Positions 6,804 to 14,818 of a stretch of 58,261 bases of DNA are shown one piece after another. Below the pieces are notes generated by a model. It saw nothing but the letters and a program-made list of their open reading frames with translations. It had not been told where the DNA came from and did no database searches. The first letter of the stretch is position 1. The number at the start of each line of letters is the position of its first letter. Source of the DNA: Candidatus Komeilibacteria bacterium (GTDB lineage: Bacteria; Patescibacteriota; Patescibacteriia; UBA1558; UBA10009); the NCBI GenBank assembly GCA_030688315.1, contig JAUYIT010000030.1, positions 1-58,261 on the forward strand, written 5' to 3'. The position numbers were made by a program, and so were the translations under genes.

Positions 6804-7310
6804 TTATTTTTCGTAAACGCAGAAGCGGAATTTGATGTTGTTTTCTTCGTTGAGTTCGCCGGTAGTGGTTTTTTTGAAAACTTCAGGAATAGGCGGAAAA
6901 AAAGCGTCGCAATCAAAAACGCCTTCAACTTCGGTCAAATAGATTTTATGGCAAGAGGGATGGGTGATGGAAAAGGCGTAGAGCATGCCGCCGCCAATTA
7001 CAAAGGCCTCGTCAACTTTAATTTCATCTAGTAATTCCAGGGCTTCGTCTAAAGATTGAAAATTATAAACTCCCTCCGGCAAATCATCGTATTTTTCTTT
7101 GGATAAAACGATGTTTAGGCGATTACGCAAAGGCCGGAATTTTTCCGGTAAAGATTTCCAGGTGTTTAAGCCCATAATCACGGCGTTGTTTTTATTGCCA
7201 ATGGTAATAGCGCTGAAATGTTTTAAATCAGCTTTTAAATCCCAGGGCAGGCGGTTGTTAATGCCAATGCCTAGTTTTTCGTCAGCGGCGGCTATGATTG
7301 AGAAATTCAT
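6804..7310 (-). CDS. folA: Dihydrofolate reductase
   Basis: The 168 residues contain the DHFR landmarks: IIAAADEKLGIGINNRLPWDLKADLKHF (substrate and Met20-loop region), GLNTWKSLPEKFRPLRNRLNIVLS, and AFVIGGGMLYAF (cofactor-binding GG). It regenerates tetrahydrofolate from the dihydrofolate made by ThyA, whose gene lies upstream on the same strand across a 147-nt spacer. The catalytic acid appears as Asp in LPWDLKADL. Length and start (ATG at 7310) are normal. Confidence 0.95.
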   Translation of the reverse strand: MNFSIIAAADEKLGIGINNRLPWDLKADLKHFSAITIGNKNNAVIMGLNTWKSLPEKFRPLRNRLNIVLSKEKYDDLPEGVYNFQSLDEALELLDEIKVDEAFVIGGGMLYAFSITHPSCHKIYLTEVEGVFDCDAFFPPIPEVFKKTTTGELNEENNIKFRFCVYEK

Positions 7311-7457
7311 AAGATTATTCGGCGCGGAAATAAATATTTTTTCGCTCGCTCAGTCAAGAAAATTTTTTTTGTCCTCGTCTCCGGCCTTCGCCGCGGCCGG
7401 CGGCTCGCCCGGTATTTTTCACTCGGCCCAAAAAATTTTTCTTGCCCTCGCTCGCGC

Positions 7458-8270
7458 TTAAATAGCGATGGGGGCTTTAATGCCCGGATCGGGATTATAA
7501 TTTTCTAAAGTAAAATCTTCAAACTTAAAACCAAAAATATCTTTAACTTCAGGATTGATTTTTAAGGTCGGCAATTCTTTGGGCGTCCGGGTAAGTTGAA
7601 GTTTAACCTGATCCAAGTGGTTGTTGTAAATATGGACGTCGCCAAAAGTGTGGACAAAGTCACCCAGCTCTTTGCCGGTCACTTGCGCCACCATCATGGT
7701 CAAAAGCGCGTATGAAGCGATGTTAAACGGTACGCCCAAAAATACATCGGCACTACGCTGGTATAATTGGCAGGATAACTTATTGTTAGCCACGTAAAAT
7801 TGAAACATGGTGTGGCAGGGTGGGGGAGCGGTTTTTTTGCCGGCAATCAAACTTTGCAAATCGGCCACGTTCCAGCCGGAAACTATCAAACGGCGGTCAT
7901 CAGGGTTCTTTTTGATTCTTTCAATAACGTCAGCAATCTGATTTATTTTAACGCCATCTTTGCCTTCCCAGGCCGTCCATTGCTTGCCGTAAATGGGGCC
8001 TAGGTCGCCATTTTCGTCCGCCCATTCGTTCCAAATGGTTACGCCGTTATCGTTCAAGTATTTAACATTGGTATCGCCCTGTAAAAACCACAGTAATTCA
8101 TAAATAATGGATTTTAAGTGGACTTTTTTGGTGGTCATCAACGGAAAGCCCTCAGCCAGATTATACCGCCTTTGAGAGCCGAACAGGGAAATAGTGCCTG
8201 TGCCGGTGCGATCGCCCTTTTCCACCCCCTTTTCTAGAATTTCTTCAAGCAGTGATAAGTATTGTTTCAT
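7458..8270 (-). CDS. thyA: Thymidylate synthase
   Basis: This is a classic folate-dependent ThyA of 270 residues. [31 protein letters not shown] opens the protein, [12 protein letters not shown] carries the catalytic Cys, and the dUMP-binding [23 protein letters not shown] and [13 protein letters not shown] segments follow. The start at 8270 (MKQYL) is chosen over an upstream extension because ThyA homologues begin there. It methylates dUMP to dTMP, and folA downstream recycles the folate. Together with dCMP deaminase, dUTPase and dTMP kinase it completes a dTMP route. Confidence 0.97.
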   Translation of the reverse strand: MKQYLSLLEEILEKGVEKGDRTGTGTISLFGSQRRYNLAEGFPLMTTKKVHLKSIIYELLWFLQGDTNVKYLNDNGVTIWNEWADENGDLGPIYGKQWTAWEGKDGVKINQIADVIERIKKNPDDRRLIVSGWNVADLQSLIAGKKTAPPPCHTMFQFYVANNKLSCQLYQRSADVFLGVPFNIASYALLTMMVAQVTGKELGDFVHTFGDVHIYNNHLDQVKLQLTRTPKELPTLKINPEVKDIFGFKFEDFTLENYNPDPGIKAPIAI

Positions 8271-8474
8271 AAGCGACGTAGAGCGAGTGCAATAGGCAAG
8301 CCCGGCTTGCATATTGCCGAGCCGAGGAGCTTATATGTACTCATATATAGCTTTATAGTTAGGTTTCTGTCTTTCTATTTTAACTGACAATTTACCCCCC
8401 GTCAATTTTTGAAAAAAATCGTAAAATAAGCTAAAATAGATGGTATGATTAGATGTAAGCTTCTATAATTGTTT

Positions 8475-9074
8475 ATGAAAGAAGGTTTATTTATTGTTAT
8501 TTACGGCATTAACAACCTGGGCAAATCAACTCAGGCCGAGTTGTTGGTGGAATCCCTAGAAAAAGCCGGGTTAAAAGCCCAGTATTTAAAATACCCGATT
8601 TATGATTTAACCCCGACCGGTCCGCTGATTAACGAGGTTTTAAGGGGAGCGGGTGGTCAAAAAATGTCAGAAGAAGAGCTTCAGGCCATTTACACCCAAA
8701 ACCGCCGTGACTATCAGCCGCAGTTGATCAAGTTGATTGACGAGGGTGTTAACGTGGTGGCCGAGGATTATGTGGGCACTGGGTTGGCTTGGGGCTGGAG
8801 TAAGGGCGCGGATTTGGAAAAGTTGATTGAATCAAATCGTGGTTTATTAAAGCCCGATATTGAAATTCTGCTGGACGGCGAAAGATTTATCCAAGCCAAG
8901 GAAGAAGGTCATTTGCATGAATCAAATGACGCGCTGGTGGAAAAATGCCGGGCCAATCATTTACAGCTGGCCGCCAGATTCGGCTGGGCCGTGGTTAACG
9001 CCAATCAGGAAATTGATGAAGTTCAGGACGAGATTTTAAAAGTGATTGCGGAAAAGATAAAATCACTGAAATGA
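8475..9074 (+). CDS. tmk: Thymidylate (dTMP) kinase-like protein
   Basis: About 199 residues with a P-loop near the N-terminus, IYGINNLGKSTQAELL, in the position of the dTMP kinase Walker A. VVAEDYVGTGLAWGW corresponds to the DR(Y/F) strand, here with ED instead of DR. LDGERF and EKCRANHLQLA cover the lid region. It would phosphorylate dTMP to dTDP, next to divergently transcribed thyA. ATG at 8475 is preferred over TTG at 8469. A TATAAT-like box at 8464-8469 would give a nearly leaderless mRNA. Confidence 0.75.
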   Translation: MKEGLFIVIYGINNLGKSTQAELLVESLEKAGLKAQYLKYPIYDLTPTGPLINEVLRGAGGQKMSEEELQAIYTQNRRDYQPQLIKLIDEGVNVVAEDYVGTGLAWGWSKGADLEKLIESNRGLLKPDIEILLDGERFIQAKEEGHLHESNDALVEKCRANHLQLAARFGWAVVNANQEIDEVQDEILKVIAEKIKSLK

Positions 9075-9084
9075 ATTTAAGATA

Positions 9085-9678
9085 ATGAGTCACCTTAATA
9101 AAAATGGCATTATTCAAGAAAACATAATCTATGTTTTTATTGACGCGTCTAATTTATGGCAAGCTCAGAAAGCCAAAGGTAAGATGTTTGATTTTGAGAA
9201 AACAGTAAGTTATCTAAAGAATAAATTTATAGCCACGGATATTAAAGTTTTTTATTATACGGCTTATCCAGCCGACGGCACAAGAAGTTACAGTATAGAA
9301 GGAAAGCATAAATTTTTTACTTATTTAAAGAAAGGCCTGGGGTTTGTAGTAAGAAAAAAAGAGTTAAAAAGGATTAGCATTGTTAGCGAAAGCGGCGAAT
9401 CCATAGAAGAAAAGGGTAATATGGATGTGGAGATGACCATTGACGCCATGTACCATTTTCAAAAGTATCATACGGCAATATTTTTTACCGGAGATTCCGA
9501 TTTTTTGGCTTTGGTAACTCATTTAAGGATTGGCGGTAAAAAGGTTTATATTTTTTCTTCCAGAAATAATATTTCCCAGGAGTTAAGAACTGGCGGGGAC
9601 GGTTATTTTGAAATTTTTAATATTAAAGAGGATATTTGGGGAAAAGAACTAAAGCACAGAGAAGCTAAAAGCGGCTAA
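9085..9678 (+). CDS. NYN-domain (PIN-like) predicted ribonuclease, LabA/DUF88 type
   Basis: The 197 residues contain the acidic active-site set of NYN/PIN nucleases: YVFIDASNLW at the N-terminus, KGNMDVEMTIDAM in the centre and FFTGDSDFLALVTHLRIGGKKVYIF, with Asp residues at the expected strand ends. NYN proteins are predicted metal-dependent RNases in RNA processing or decay. The gene starts 10 nt after tmk, probably in the same transcript. The RNA target cannot be told from sequence. Confidence 0.85.
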   Translation: MSHLNKNGIIQENIIYVFIDASNLWQAQKAKGKMFDFEKTVSYLKNKFIATDIKVFYYTAYPADGTRSYSIEGKHKFFTYLKKGLGFVVRKKELKRISIVSESGESIEEKGNMDVEMTIDAMYHFQKYHTAIFFTGDSDFLALVTHLRIGGKKVYIFSSRNNISQELRTGGDGYFEIFNIKEDIWGKELKHREAKSG

Positions 9679-9683
9679 AATAA

Positions 9684-9752
9684 AACCACCCTCCGCAAGG
9701 AGGATGGCTCTAGGATGTAATACCCTTTTGGTCATATGTTAACCAAAAGACA
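9684..9752. other. Two stem-loops between the NYN gene and gatB
   Basis: CCACCCTCC-GCAA-GGAGGATGG is a GNRA-type hairpin; read on the minus strand it is followed by TTTTATTTT, like a minus-strand terminator. About 30 nt on, CTTTTGGT-CATATGTTA-ACCAAAAG forms a second hairpin. No minus-strand gene is visible here, so a small antisense RNA or a gatB leader are both possible. Confidence 0.45.
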
Positions 9753-9809
9753 TTATTAGTATATCATTTCTAATTAATAAGTCAATAGTTATTAACAGGG
9801 TTAAAAAAT

Positions 9810-11309
9810 ATGAACTTGGAAACAGTTATCGGCTTAGAGATCCACATTCAGCTTAAAACTAAGAGCAAGATGTTTTGCAGTTGTTCCAACCAAGGGGAGA
9901 ATCAGCCGGCCAACACCACGGTTTGCCCAATTTGCCTGGGTCATCCCGGCACGTTGCCGTTTGCCAATCAGGAGGCCGTTAATATGGGCATTAAATTGGC
10001 TTTGGCTTTAAACTGCGAGATTAATAAAAAATCCGTTTGGGCGCGGAAAAACTATTTTTATCCTGATTTGCCCAAGGGTTACCAGATTTCGCAATTTGAA
10101 AGTCCGCTGGCCAGCAACGGCCACTTAACTATTTTTGCGGCCGATAAAGAAAAACGCATCGGGTTGGAGCGTTTGCATTTGGAAGAAGACGCGGCCAAAA
10201 ATTTTCATACGCCTGAAGCTGTTTTAGTGGATTACAACCGGGCAGGCACGCCGTTGGCGGAAATTGTGACTAGGCCGGATTTTAAAACGCCCGCCGAGGC
10301 CAAGGTTTTTTTGCAGAATTTGCGTTTGATCGCGCGTTACTTAAAAGTTTCGGATGCCGATATGGAAAAGGGTCATTTGCGCTGTGACGCTAATATTTCT
10401 TTGCGACCGATTGGCGAGGAAAAATTGTATCCTAAAACCGAAATTAAAAATTTGAATTCTTTCCGTTCAGTGGAACGGTCTTTGGAATACGAAATTAAGC
10501 GCCAGACCGAATTATGGAATTTAGGCACGCCACCTAAAATTACCACTACTCGTGGCTGGGATGAAAAAAAATTACAAACCGTGGAACAGCGGACAAAAGA
10601 GGAGTCGGCGGATTACCGTTATTTTCCGGAGCCCGATTTATTACCTTTGGTTTTTACCGAAGCGGACATTGCCGCTATCCACGCTTTATTGCCGGAATTG
10701 CCCCGGGCTAAGGTGTTAAGATTCATCAAAGAATATCAGGTTAACCCGGCTGACGGCCATGTTTTGGTGGAAGACGAACAGGTGGCCGATTACTTTGAGG
10801 CGGTAATGACTGAAACGCGGGCTTGGCTGGAAGCTAACGGCGATGTTTTAGGTACATCGGAAGAAGTTTGGGAACTGAATAAGAAAAAGATGACCAAATT
10901 GGTAACCGGCTGGCTGACCAGTGAGTTGTTCAAATTAATGAATGAGGCCAAGATTGGCGTTAAAGACCTTAAAATCAGCCCGGAAAACTTTGCGGAATTT
11001 GTGGTTTTGCTGTATCAAAGAAAAATGAACAGTTCGTCCGGACAGGTCATTTTGTACAAAATGTTCTTAACAGGCGGGGATCCATCTGCTATAATGGAAG
11101 AAGAGGATCTGGCGCTCTTGGATGACGGGGAACAACTGGCCAAAGTGGTGGCCAAGGTACTGGCTGAAAATCAGAATCAGGTTATGGACTATCGCCAGGG
11201 CAAAACGCCTTTGCTTAAATTTTTTATCGGCTTAGCCATGAAGGAAATGAAAGGCAAGGCAGATCCGGAGGCACTGGCCGAACTATTTCGTCAGCATTTA
11301 GATGATTAA
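9810..11309 (+). CDS. gatB: Asp/Glu-tRNA amidotransferase subunit B
   Basis: The 499-residue protein begins ETVIGLEIHIQLKTKSKMFC, the GatB signature. CSCSNQ and CPICLGHPG form the zinc-binding Cys set, followed by KNYFYPDLPKGYQISQFE. A YqeY-like C-terminal tail ends the protein. GatB with GatA and GatC converts Asp-tRNA(Asn) or Glu-tRNA(Gln) to Asn- or Gln-tRNA in the cytosol. gatA and gatC are not adjacent, which is common in reduced genomes. Its presence bears on the AsnRS-like gene at 12447: Asn-tRNA may be made by transamidation here. Confidence 0.96.
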   Translation: MNLETVIGLEIHIQLKTKSKMFCSCSNQGENQPANTTVCPICLGHPGTLPFANQEAVNMGIKLALALNCEINKKSVWARKNYFYPDLPKGYQISQFESPLASNGHLTIFAADKEKRIGLERLHLEEDAAKNFHTPEAVLVDYNRAGTPLAEIVTRPDFKTPAEAKVFLQNLRLIARYLKVSDADMEKGHLRCDANISLRPIGEEKLYPKTEIKNLNSFRSVERSLEYEIKRQTELWNLGTPPKITTTRGWDEKKLQTVEQRTKEESADYRYFPEPDLLPLVFTEADIAAIHALLPELPRAKVLRFIKEYQVNPADGHVLVEDEQVADYFEAVMTETRAWLEANGDVLGTSEEVWELNKKKMTKLVTGWLTSELFKLMNEAKIGVKDLKISPENFAEFVVLLYQRKMNSSSGQVILYKMFLTGGDPSAIMEEEDLALLDDGEQLAKVVAKVLAENQNQVMDYRQGKTPLLKFFIGLAMKEMKGKADPEALAELFRQHLDD

Positions 11310-11384
11310 TAGAAATTTTATATTTTTGGCTGCGACTTCGTCAGATTTCGTAAAAACACTTTCAACGTAATAGTATTACGCCTT

Positions 11385-11412
11385 GTAGGGGCGGTTCATG
11401 AATCGCCCCTAC
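11385..11412. repeat. Perfect short palindrome
   Basis: GTAGGGGCGGTTCAT and its complement close on a CATG centre, giving a 28-nt near-perfect inverted repeat between gatB and the L,D-transpeptidase gene. A similar GTAGAGACGCG-type palindrome lies at 22860-22889. Confidence 0.7.
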
Positions 11413-11472
11413 CTTCCTTGTCTCGCCTAAAAATCTAAAATTTCTTAGTGCGGTTGATAACCGCTTAATGGT

Positions 11473-12228
11473 ATGAAGAGATATTTCTTTATCATTTATA
11501 TAATTGCCGGATTGCTTGTTTTAGGCAGTCCGTTTTTAGTTCAAGCTCAGGCGCTTGATACCGACGGCGACGGTCTGACTGATGAGCAGGAAATAAATAT
11601 TTATTACACCAACCCCTATTCGGCCGATACCGATGCCGACGGGTTTACCGACAAAGTGGAGCTGGACACCGGTTTTTCTCCTCACCGGCCTTTATACAAA
11701 CTTTCGCAATTGGATTGGGATAAAGACGGCTTGTCGGACGAGCAGGAAATTAACCTGGGCACGGATTTAAAAAACGCCGATACTGACGGCGACGGTTTTT
11801 CCGATAAAATAGAAGTATACACCGGCTATGATCCTTTAAGCACCCAACGGATCAAGGTGGCCAAGAAAATTGAAATCAATCTGGCCGAACAGGAATTGTC
11901 GTATTTTTTCGGTAACGCCAAGCTGGGCAGTTTTGATATTTCCGGCGGTTTGCCCCGCACGCCCACGCCCAAGGGAGAGTTTCAAATTTACAATAAAATT
12001 CCCAAGGCCTGGTCCACGCGCTACAAATTGTGGATGCCTTATTGGATGGCTTTTTACCCCAGCGGTTTGTACGGCCTGCACGAACTGCCTTACTGGCCGG
12101 GCGGTTACCGCGAAGGTTCGGATCATTTGGGTAAACCCGCTTCGCACGGCTGTGTGCGCTTAGGCATTGGCCCGGCCAAGGTTTTATACGATTGGGCCGA
12201 AATCGGCACACCGGTCATTATTTATTGA
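11473..12228 (+). CDS. Secreted L,D-transpeptidase with calcium-binding type-3 repeats
   Basis: A signal peptide (MKRYFFIIYIIAGLLVLGS...VQAQA) is followed by four Asp-rich loops of the thrombospondin type-3/EF-hand kind: DTDGDGLTDEQE, DTDADGFTDKVE, DWDKDGLSDEQE and DTDGDGFSDKIE. The C-terminal half is a YkuD domain with GGLPRTPTPKGEF and the catalytic SHGCVRL. It would cross-link peptidoglycan or attach proteins outside the membrane, with the Ca-binding part as spacer or anchor. It is 251 residues with no overlap with neighbours. Confidence 0.93.
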   Translation: MKRYFFIIYIIAGLLVLGSPFLVQAQALDTDGDGLTDEQEINIYYTNPYSADTDADGFTDKVELDTGFSPHRPLYKLSQLDWDKDGLSDEQEINLGTDLKNADTDGDGFSDKIEVYTGYDPLSTQRIKVAKKIEINLAEQELSYFFGNAKLGSFDISGGLPRTPTPKGEFQIYNKIPKAWSTRYKLWMPYWMAFYPSGLYGLHELPYWPGGYREGSDHLGKPASHGCVRLGIGPAKVLYDWAEIGTPVIIY

Positions 12229-12252
12229 TTTTTCGCTGTGGATAAAAAAGGG

Positions 12253-12281
12253 TTGACGGCAGGTTTCTGAAAGAGTATTAT
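12253..12281 (+). promoter_or_regulatory. Promoter for the leader ORF/AsnRS-like unit
   Basis: TTGACG at 12253-12258 and TATTAT at 12276-12281 are separated by 17 nt. Transcription would start about 15 nt before the leader ATG at 12305. Confidence 0.7.
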
Positions 12282-12304
12282 TATCCACAGTATATAAATA
12301 CCAC

Positions 12305-12388
12305 ATGCAAAAATACTTTAAACACTTTAAGTGGAAAGAAGGGCTGAACGTTATTCCGGGTTTGGATTTTTCAAATTTTATCAATTGA
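12305..12388 (+). CDS. Candidate leader peptide (27 aa) before the AsnRS-like gene
   Basis: A 27-codon ORF starts MQKYFKHFKWKEGLN and ends DFSNFIN. Three Asn codons are present (positions 15, 24 and the last), and the stop (12386-12388) lies one base before the stem of an intrinsic terminator. The next gene, whose promoter can only be the one at 12253, is an asparagine-related enzyme, so an Asn-responsive attenuator is plausible. Four Phe codons weaken the specificity argument. No Shine-Dalgarno is seen, and an alternative antiterminator stem is not clear. Confidence 0.5.
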   Translation: MQKYFKHFKWKEGLNVIPGLDFSNFIN

Positions 12389-12389
12389 A

Positions 12390-12417
12390 TCTTCGACGAA
12401 AGTCGGGGATTTTTTTT
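12390..12417 (+). terminator. Intrinsic terminator inside the leader of the AsnRS-like gene
   Basis: TCTTCGAC-GAAA-GTCGGGGA is an 8-bp stem with a GAAA tetraloop and is followed by eight or more Ts. Only about 30 nt separate it from the downstream ATG, so readthrough is needed to express that gene. Confidence 0.8.
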
Positions 12418-12446
12418 AAAACCTAATAATTAACCAAGAAATATTT

Positions 12447-13439
12447 ATGCATCAAAAAGTCGCCTTAATTTCGGAAATTATTAAAGCGGGCCGCAAATCT
12501 TTGGAAGAGCGGGGCTTTACCGAAGTGGTGGTACCTAGGATTGTGCGGGCAACAGGGGCCTGCGAAAACGTTAACACCTTGTTTGAGGTTTCCTCCAACA
12601 AGGATTTTAAGTGGTTCGGTTCCAACAGCTATCTGGCCCAAACCGGCCAATTGTATCTGGAGGCACTGGTGCCCAAACTGGAAAAGGTTTATTGCGCCGG
12701 ACCTTCTTTCCGCGCTGAACCGGCCGTGGATAGCCGGCATTTGACCGAATTTTTTATGATGGAAATTGAGTTTGCCGGTGATTTTAACAAACTGCTTAAG
12801 GAAATTGAAACCTTTATTAAAGACATTGCCAAATCTTTGGTCAACTTATCCGCTCAAAAAGACCTAGGTTTATCCGCTGAAACTATCCAGCGGCTTGCCA
12901 GCTGTCCGGATGTTTTTACCAAGCTGACTTATGATGAAGCTATTGCCAAGCTGACGGAACTGGGCGAACAAATAGAATGGGGCGATGATATTAGTTCCAA
13001 GCAGGAGAAAATTCTGGTAGAACATTTTGGCAACCAACCCATGTTTATTACCCGCTATCCGGATCCTATGACCGATCACGGTAAAGAAATTGAAGTGGAA
13101 AAATTCTTTAACATGCTACCCGATCCGGAAAATCCGGGCAGGGTATTATCCAGCGATCTTATTTTGCCTTTTGGCGGCGAATCGGTGGGCTCGGCGGCCA
13201 GGGTGCATTTGGCCGAGGAAATGGTGAAGCGTCTAAAAAATTCCCGGATGTTCCAGCGGCTGGAAAAATTGGGCGGTTCAATTGATGATTTTAGCTGGTA
13301 CATTGAACAGCTAAATCAGGGCAGTGTGCCGCACGCCGGCTGTGGTTTTGGCATGGCCCGCATTATCCAGTGGATCATGGGCACGACCGATATCAGGCAG
13401 GCCGTAACCTTTGCTTCCAATAAGGGCGGGATTATCTAG
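12447..13439 (+). CDS. AsnRS/AspRS catalytic-core protein without anticodon domain (asparagine synthetase-like)
   Basis: The 330-residue protein is a class II synthetase core: YLAQTGQLYLEALV, motif 2 FRAEPAVDSRHLTEFFMMEIE, and motif 3 GCGFGMARIIQWIMGTTDIRQAV. The N-terminal OB-fold anticodon-binding domain of AsnRS/AspRS is absent; the protein starts directly at the core. Such truncated paralogues in archaea (AS-AR) make asparagine from aspartate and ATP rather than charging tRNA. With gatB nearby and an Asn-containing leader ORF upstream, an asparagine synthetase is the preferred reading. A tRNA-modifying paralogue or a minimal AsnRS remain possible. Confidence 0.7.
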   Translation: MHQKVALISEIIKAGRKSLEERGFTEVVVPRIVRATGACENVNTLFEVSSNKDFKWFGSNSYLAQTGQLYLEALVPKLEKVYCAGPSFRAEPAVDSRHLTEFFMMEIEFAGDFNKLLKEIETFIKDIAKSLVNLSAQKDLGLSAETIQRLASCPDVFTKLTYDEAIAKLTELGEQIEWGDDISSKQEKILVEHFGNQPMFITRYPDPMTDHGKEIEVEKFFNMLPDPENPGRVLSSDLILPFGGESVGSAARVHLAEEMVKRLKNSRMFQRLEKLGGSIDDFSWYIEQLNQGSVPHAGCGFGMARIIQWIMGTTDIRQAVTFASNKGGII

Positions 13440-13450
13440 TAAAAAAGAAA

Positions 13451-13482
13451 GCGCCTCATTTTGTCCAAGTGAGGCGTTTTTT
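13451..13482 (+). terminator. Terminator after the AsnRS-like gene
   Basis: CGCCTCA and TGAGGCG form a stem around TTTTGTCCAAG and are followed by TTTTTT. Confidence 0.85.
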
Positions 13483-13527
13483 AATTGGACGTCGATATGC
13501 TAGAATATAACTAATAATCATAAAACA

Positions 13528-14613
13528 ATGAAGAAATCCAGGGTAATTTCAATAATAATCGCTGTTTTGGCAGTTAGCGCGGGCTATTTGTTTTTTTCCC
13601 AGCAAAAACAACTAAAGATTTTTTCGGCCCAACAGTCAATAACCGTTGATCAGACAGTTGTTGAAAGTCAAGAACCGCTGCCTGAATTGCCTAAGGAAGT
13701 TTCTTTGGTCGCGGTGGGCGATATTATGCTGTCGCGGGTGGTCGGTCAGAAAATGGTCAAGAACGGCTACGATTATCCTTTTGCTAAGCTCACCGATTTT
13801 TTGAGTGACGCCGATCTGACCTTTGGCAACTTGGAAACCGCCATTACCCCGGGCAGGCGGGTAGAAACGGGGGAGTTTATGTTTAGGGCGGACGCGGAAT
13901 CAGCCACGGCTTTAAAAAGGGCGGGTTTTGACATTGTGTCTTTAGCTAACAATCACAGTCCTAACTTTGGCGCCAAAGGATTGGAAGATACTTTTAAATA
14001 TTTAAACGATGCCGGTGTTAAATACGTGGGGGCGGGGAATAATCAGGAGGAGGCCAACCAGCCCGTTTATTTGACGACTAACGGCCTGACCTTGGCTTTT
14101 TTGGCTTATAATGACGATGATGTAGTGCCAGCGGGTTACGAAGCGGGCCAGAGCCGCGCCGGCACGGCGTTTATGAGGATTGAGGCCATGCAACAGGCGG
14201 TAACGGCGGCTAAAGCGGAGACGGATTTTGTGATCGTTTCTATGCATTCCGGCACGGAATACGTTAGCAAAGGCAACAGCTCGCAAATTGCCTTTGCCCG
14301 CGGAGCCATTGATGCCGGCGCGGAATTAGTGATCGGCCATCATCCTCACGTTGTTCAGAATGTTGAAAAATATAACGGCAAATATATTTTTTACAGTTTG
14401 GGCAACTTTATCTTTGATCAAATGTGGTCACAGGAAACCAGGGAAGGCCTGGCTGTAAAAATATTTTTTAACCGGGACGGAGTTGATAAAATTTCTCTGC
14501 ATCCCGTTTTAATTTCCGATTACTCCCAACCGGCTCTTATCACCGATAATTCCGGCCAGTCGATATTAAAGCGCCTTAATTATCCATTTACCAATAACGT
14601 GATTACGGATTAA
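13528..14613 (+). CDS. CapA-family (poly-gamma-glutamate synthesis-type) metallophosphatase, membrane-anchored
   Basis: An N-terminal signal anchor (SIIIAVLAVSAGYLFF) precedes a PGA_cap metallophosphoesterase-like domain. VAVGDIMLSRVVG holds the first metal site, then FGNLETAI, SLANNHSPNFG, VSMHSGTEY, and VIGHHPHVVQNVEKYNGKYIFYSLGNFIFDQ. The family includes CapA/PgsA, but enzymatic roles vary and many members stand alone, as here. It probably acts outside the membrane on envelope polymers. It is 361 residues and monocistronic, with a terminator after it. Confidence 0.85.
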   Translation: MKKSRVISIIIAVLAVSAGYLFFSQQKQLKIFSAQQSITVDQTVVESQEPLPELPKEVSLVAVGDIMLSRVVGQKMVKNGYDYPFAKLTDFLSDADLTFGNLETAITPGRRVETGEFMFRADAESATALKRAGFDIVSLANNHSPNFGAKGLEDTFKYLNDAGVKYVGAGNNQEEANQPVYLTTNGLTLAFLAYNDDDVVPAGYEAGQSRAGTAFMRIEAMQQAVTAAKAETDFVIVSMHSGTEYVSKGNSSQIAFARGAIDAGAELVIGHHPHVVQNVEKYNGKYIFYSLGNFIFDQMWSQETREGLAVKIFFNRDGVDKISLHPVLISDYSQPALITDNSGQSILKRLNYPFTNNVITD

Positions 14614-14636
14614 GTCGTCTGTTATTAAAAATACAA

Positions 14637-14671
14637 AAATCCCTCGAGCAAATGCGAGAGGGATTTTTAAA
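14637..14671. terminator. Bidirectional terminator after capA-like gene
   Basis: AAAATCCCTC and GAGGGATTTTT flank GAGCAAATGCGA. A-run and T-run on either side allow termination of both strands, including the minus-strand tRNA/miaA transcript. Confidence 0.8.
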
Positions 14672-14744
14672 GCCACACATCTGCGTAAGCTGAAGTTTTC
14701 GAATCTATTCGAAAACGGAAGCTGAAGCAGATGATGGGGCGTGG

Positions 14745-14818
14745 TGTCCCCGGCAGGATTTGAACCTGCGATCTTAAGGACCGGAACCTTACGCTTTATC
14801 CAGCTAAGCTACGGGGAC
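14745..14818 (-). tRNA. tRNA-Arg (anticodon CCG)
   Basis: On the minus strand a complete 74-nt cloverleaf is readable. Acceptor GTCCCCG pairs with CGGGGAC plus discriminator A. The D arm is GCTT/AAGC with loop AGCTGGATA. The anticodon arm TAAGG-TTCCGGT-CCTTA gives anticodon CCG, decoding CGG. The T arm is GCAGG-TTCAAAT-CCTGC. CCA is not part of the 74 nt, although CACCA follows. The first 15 nt overlap the end of miaA. Confidence 0.95.

Noticed and set aside
9695..9735. Leader peptide for gatB starting in AAGGAGGATGG
   Set aside because: The ATG overlaps the Shine-Dalgarno itself, the 12-codon frame shows no amino-acid bias, and no terminator follows on the plus strand.
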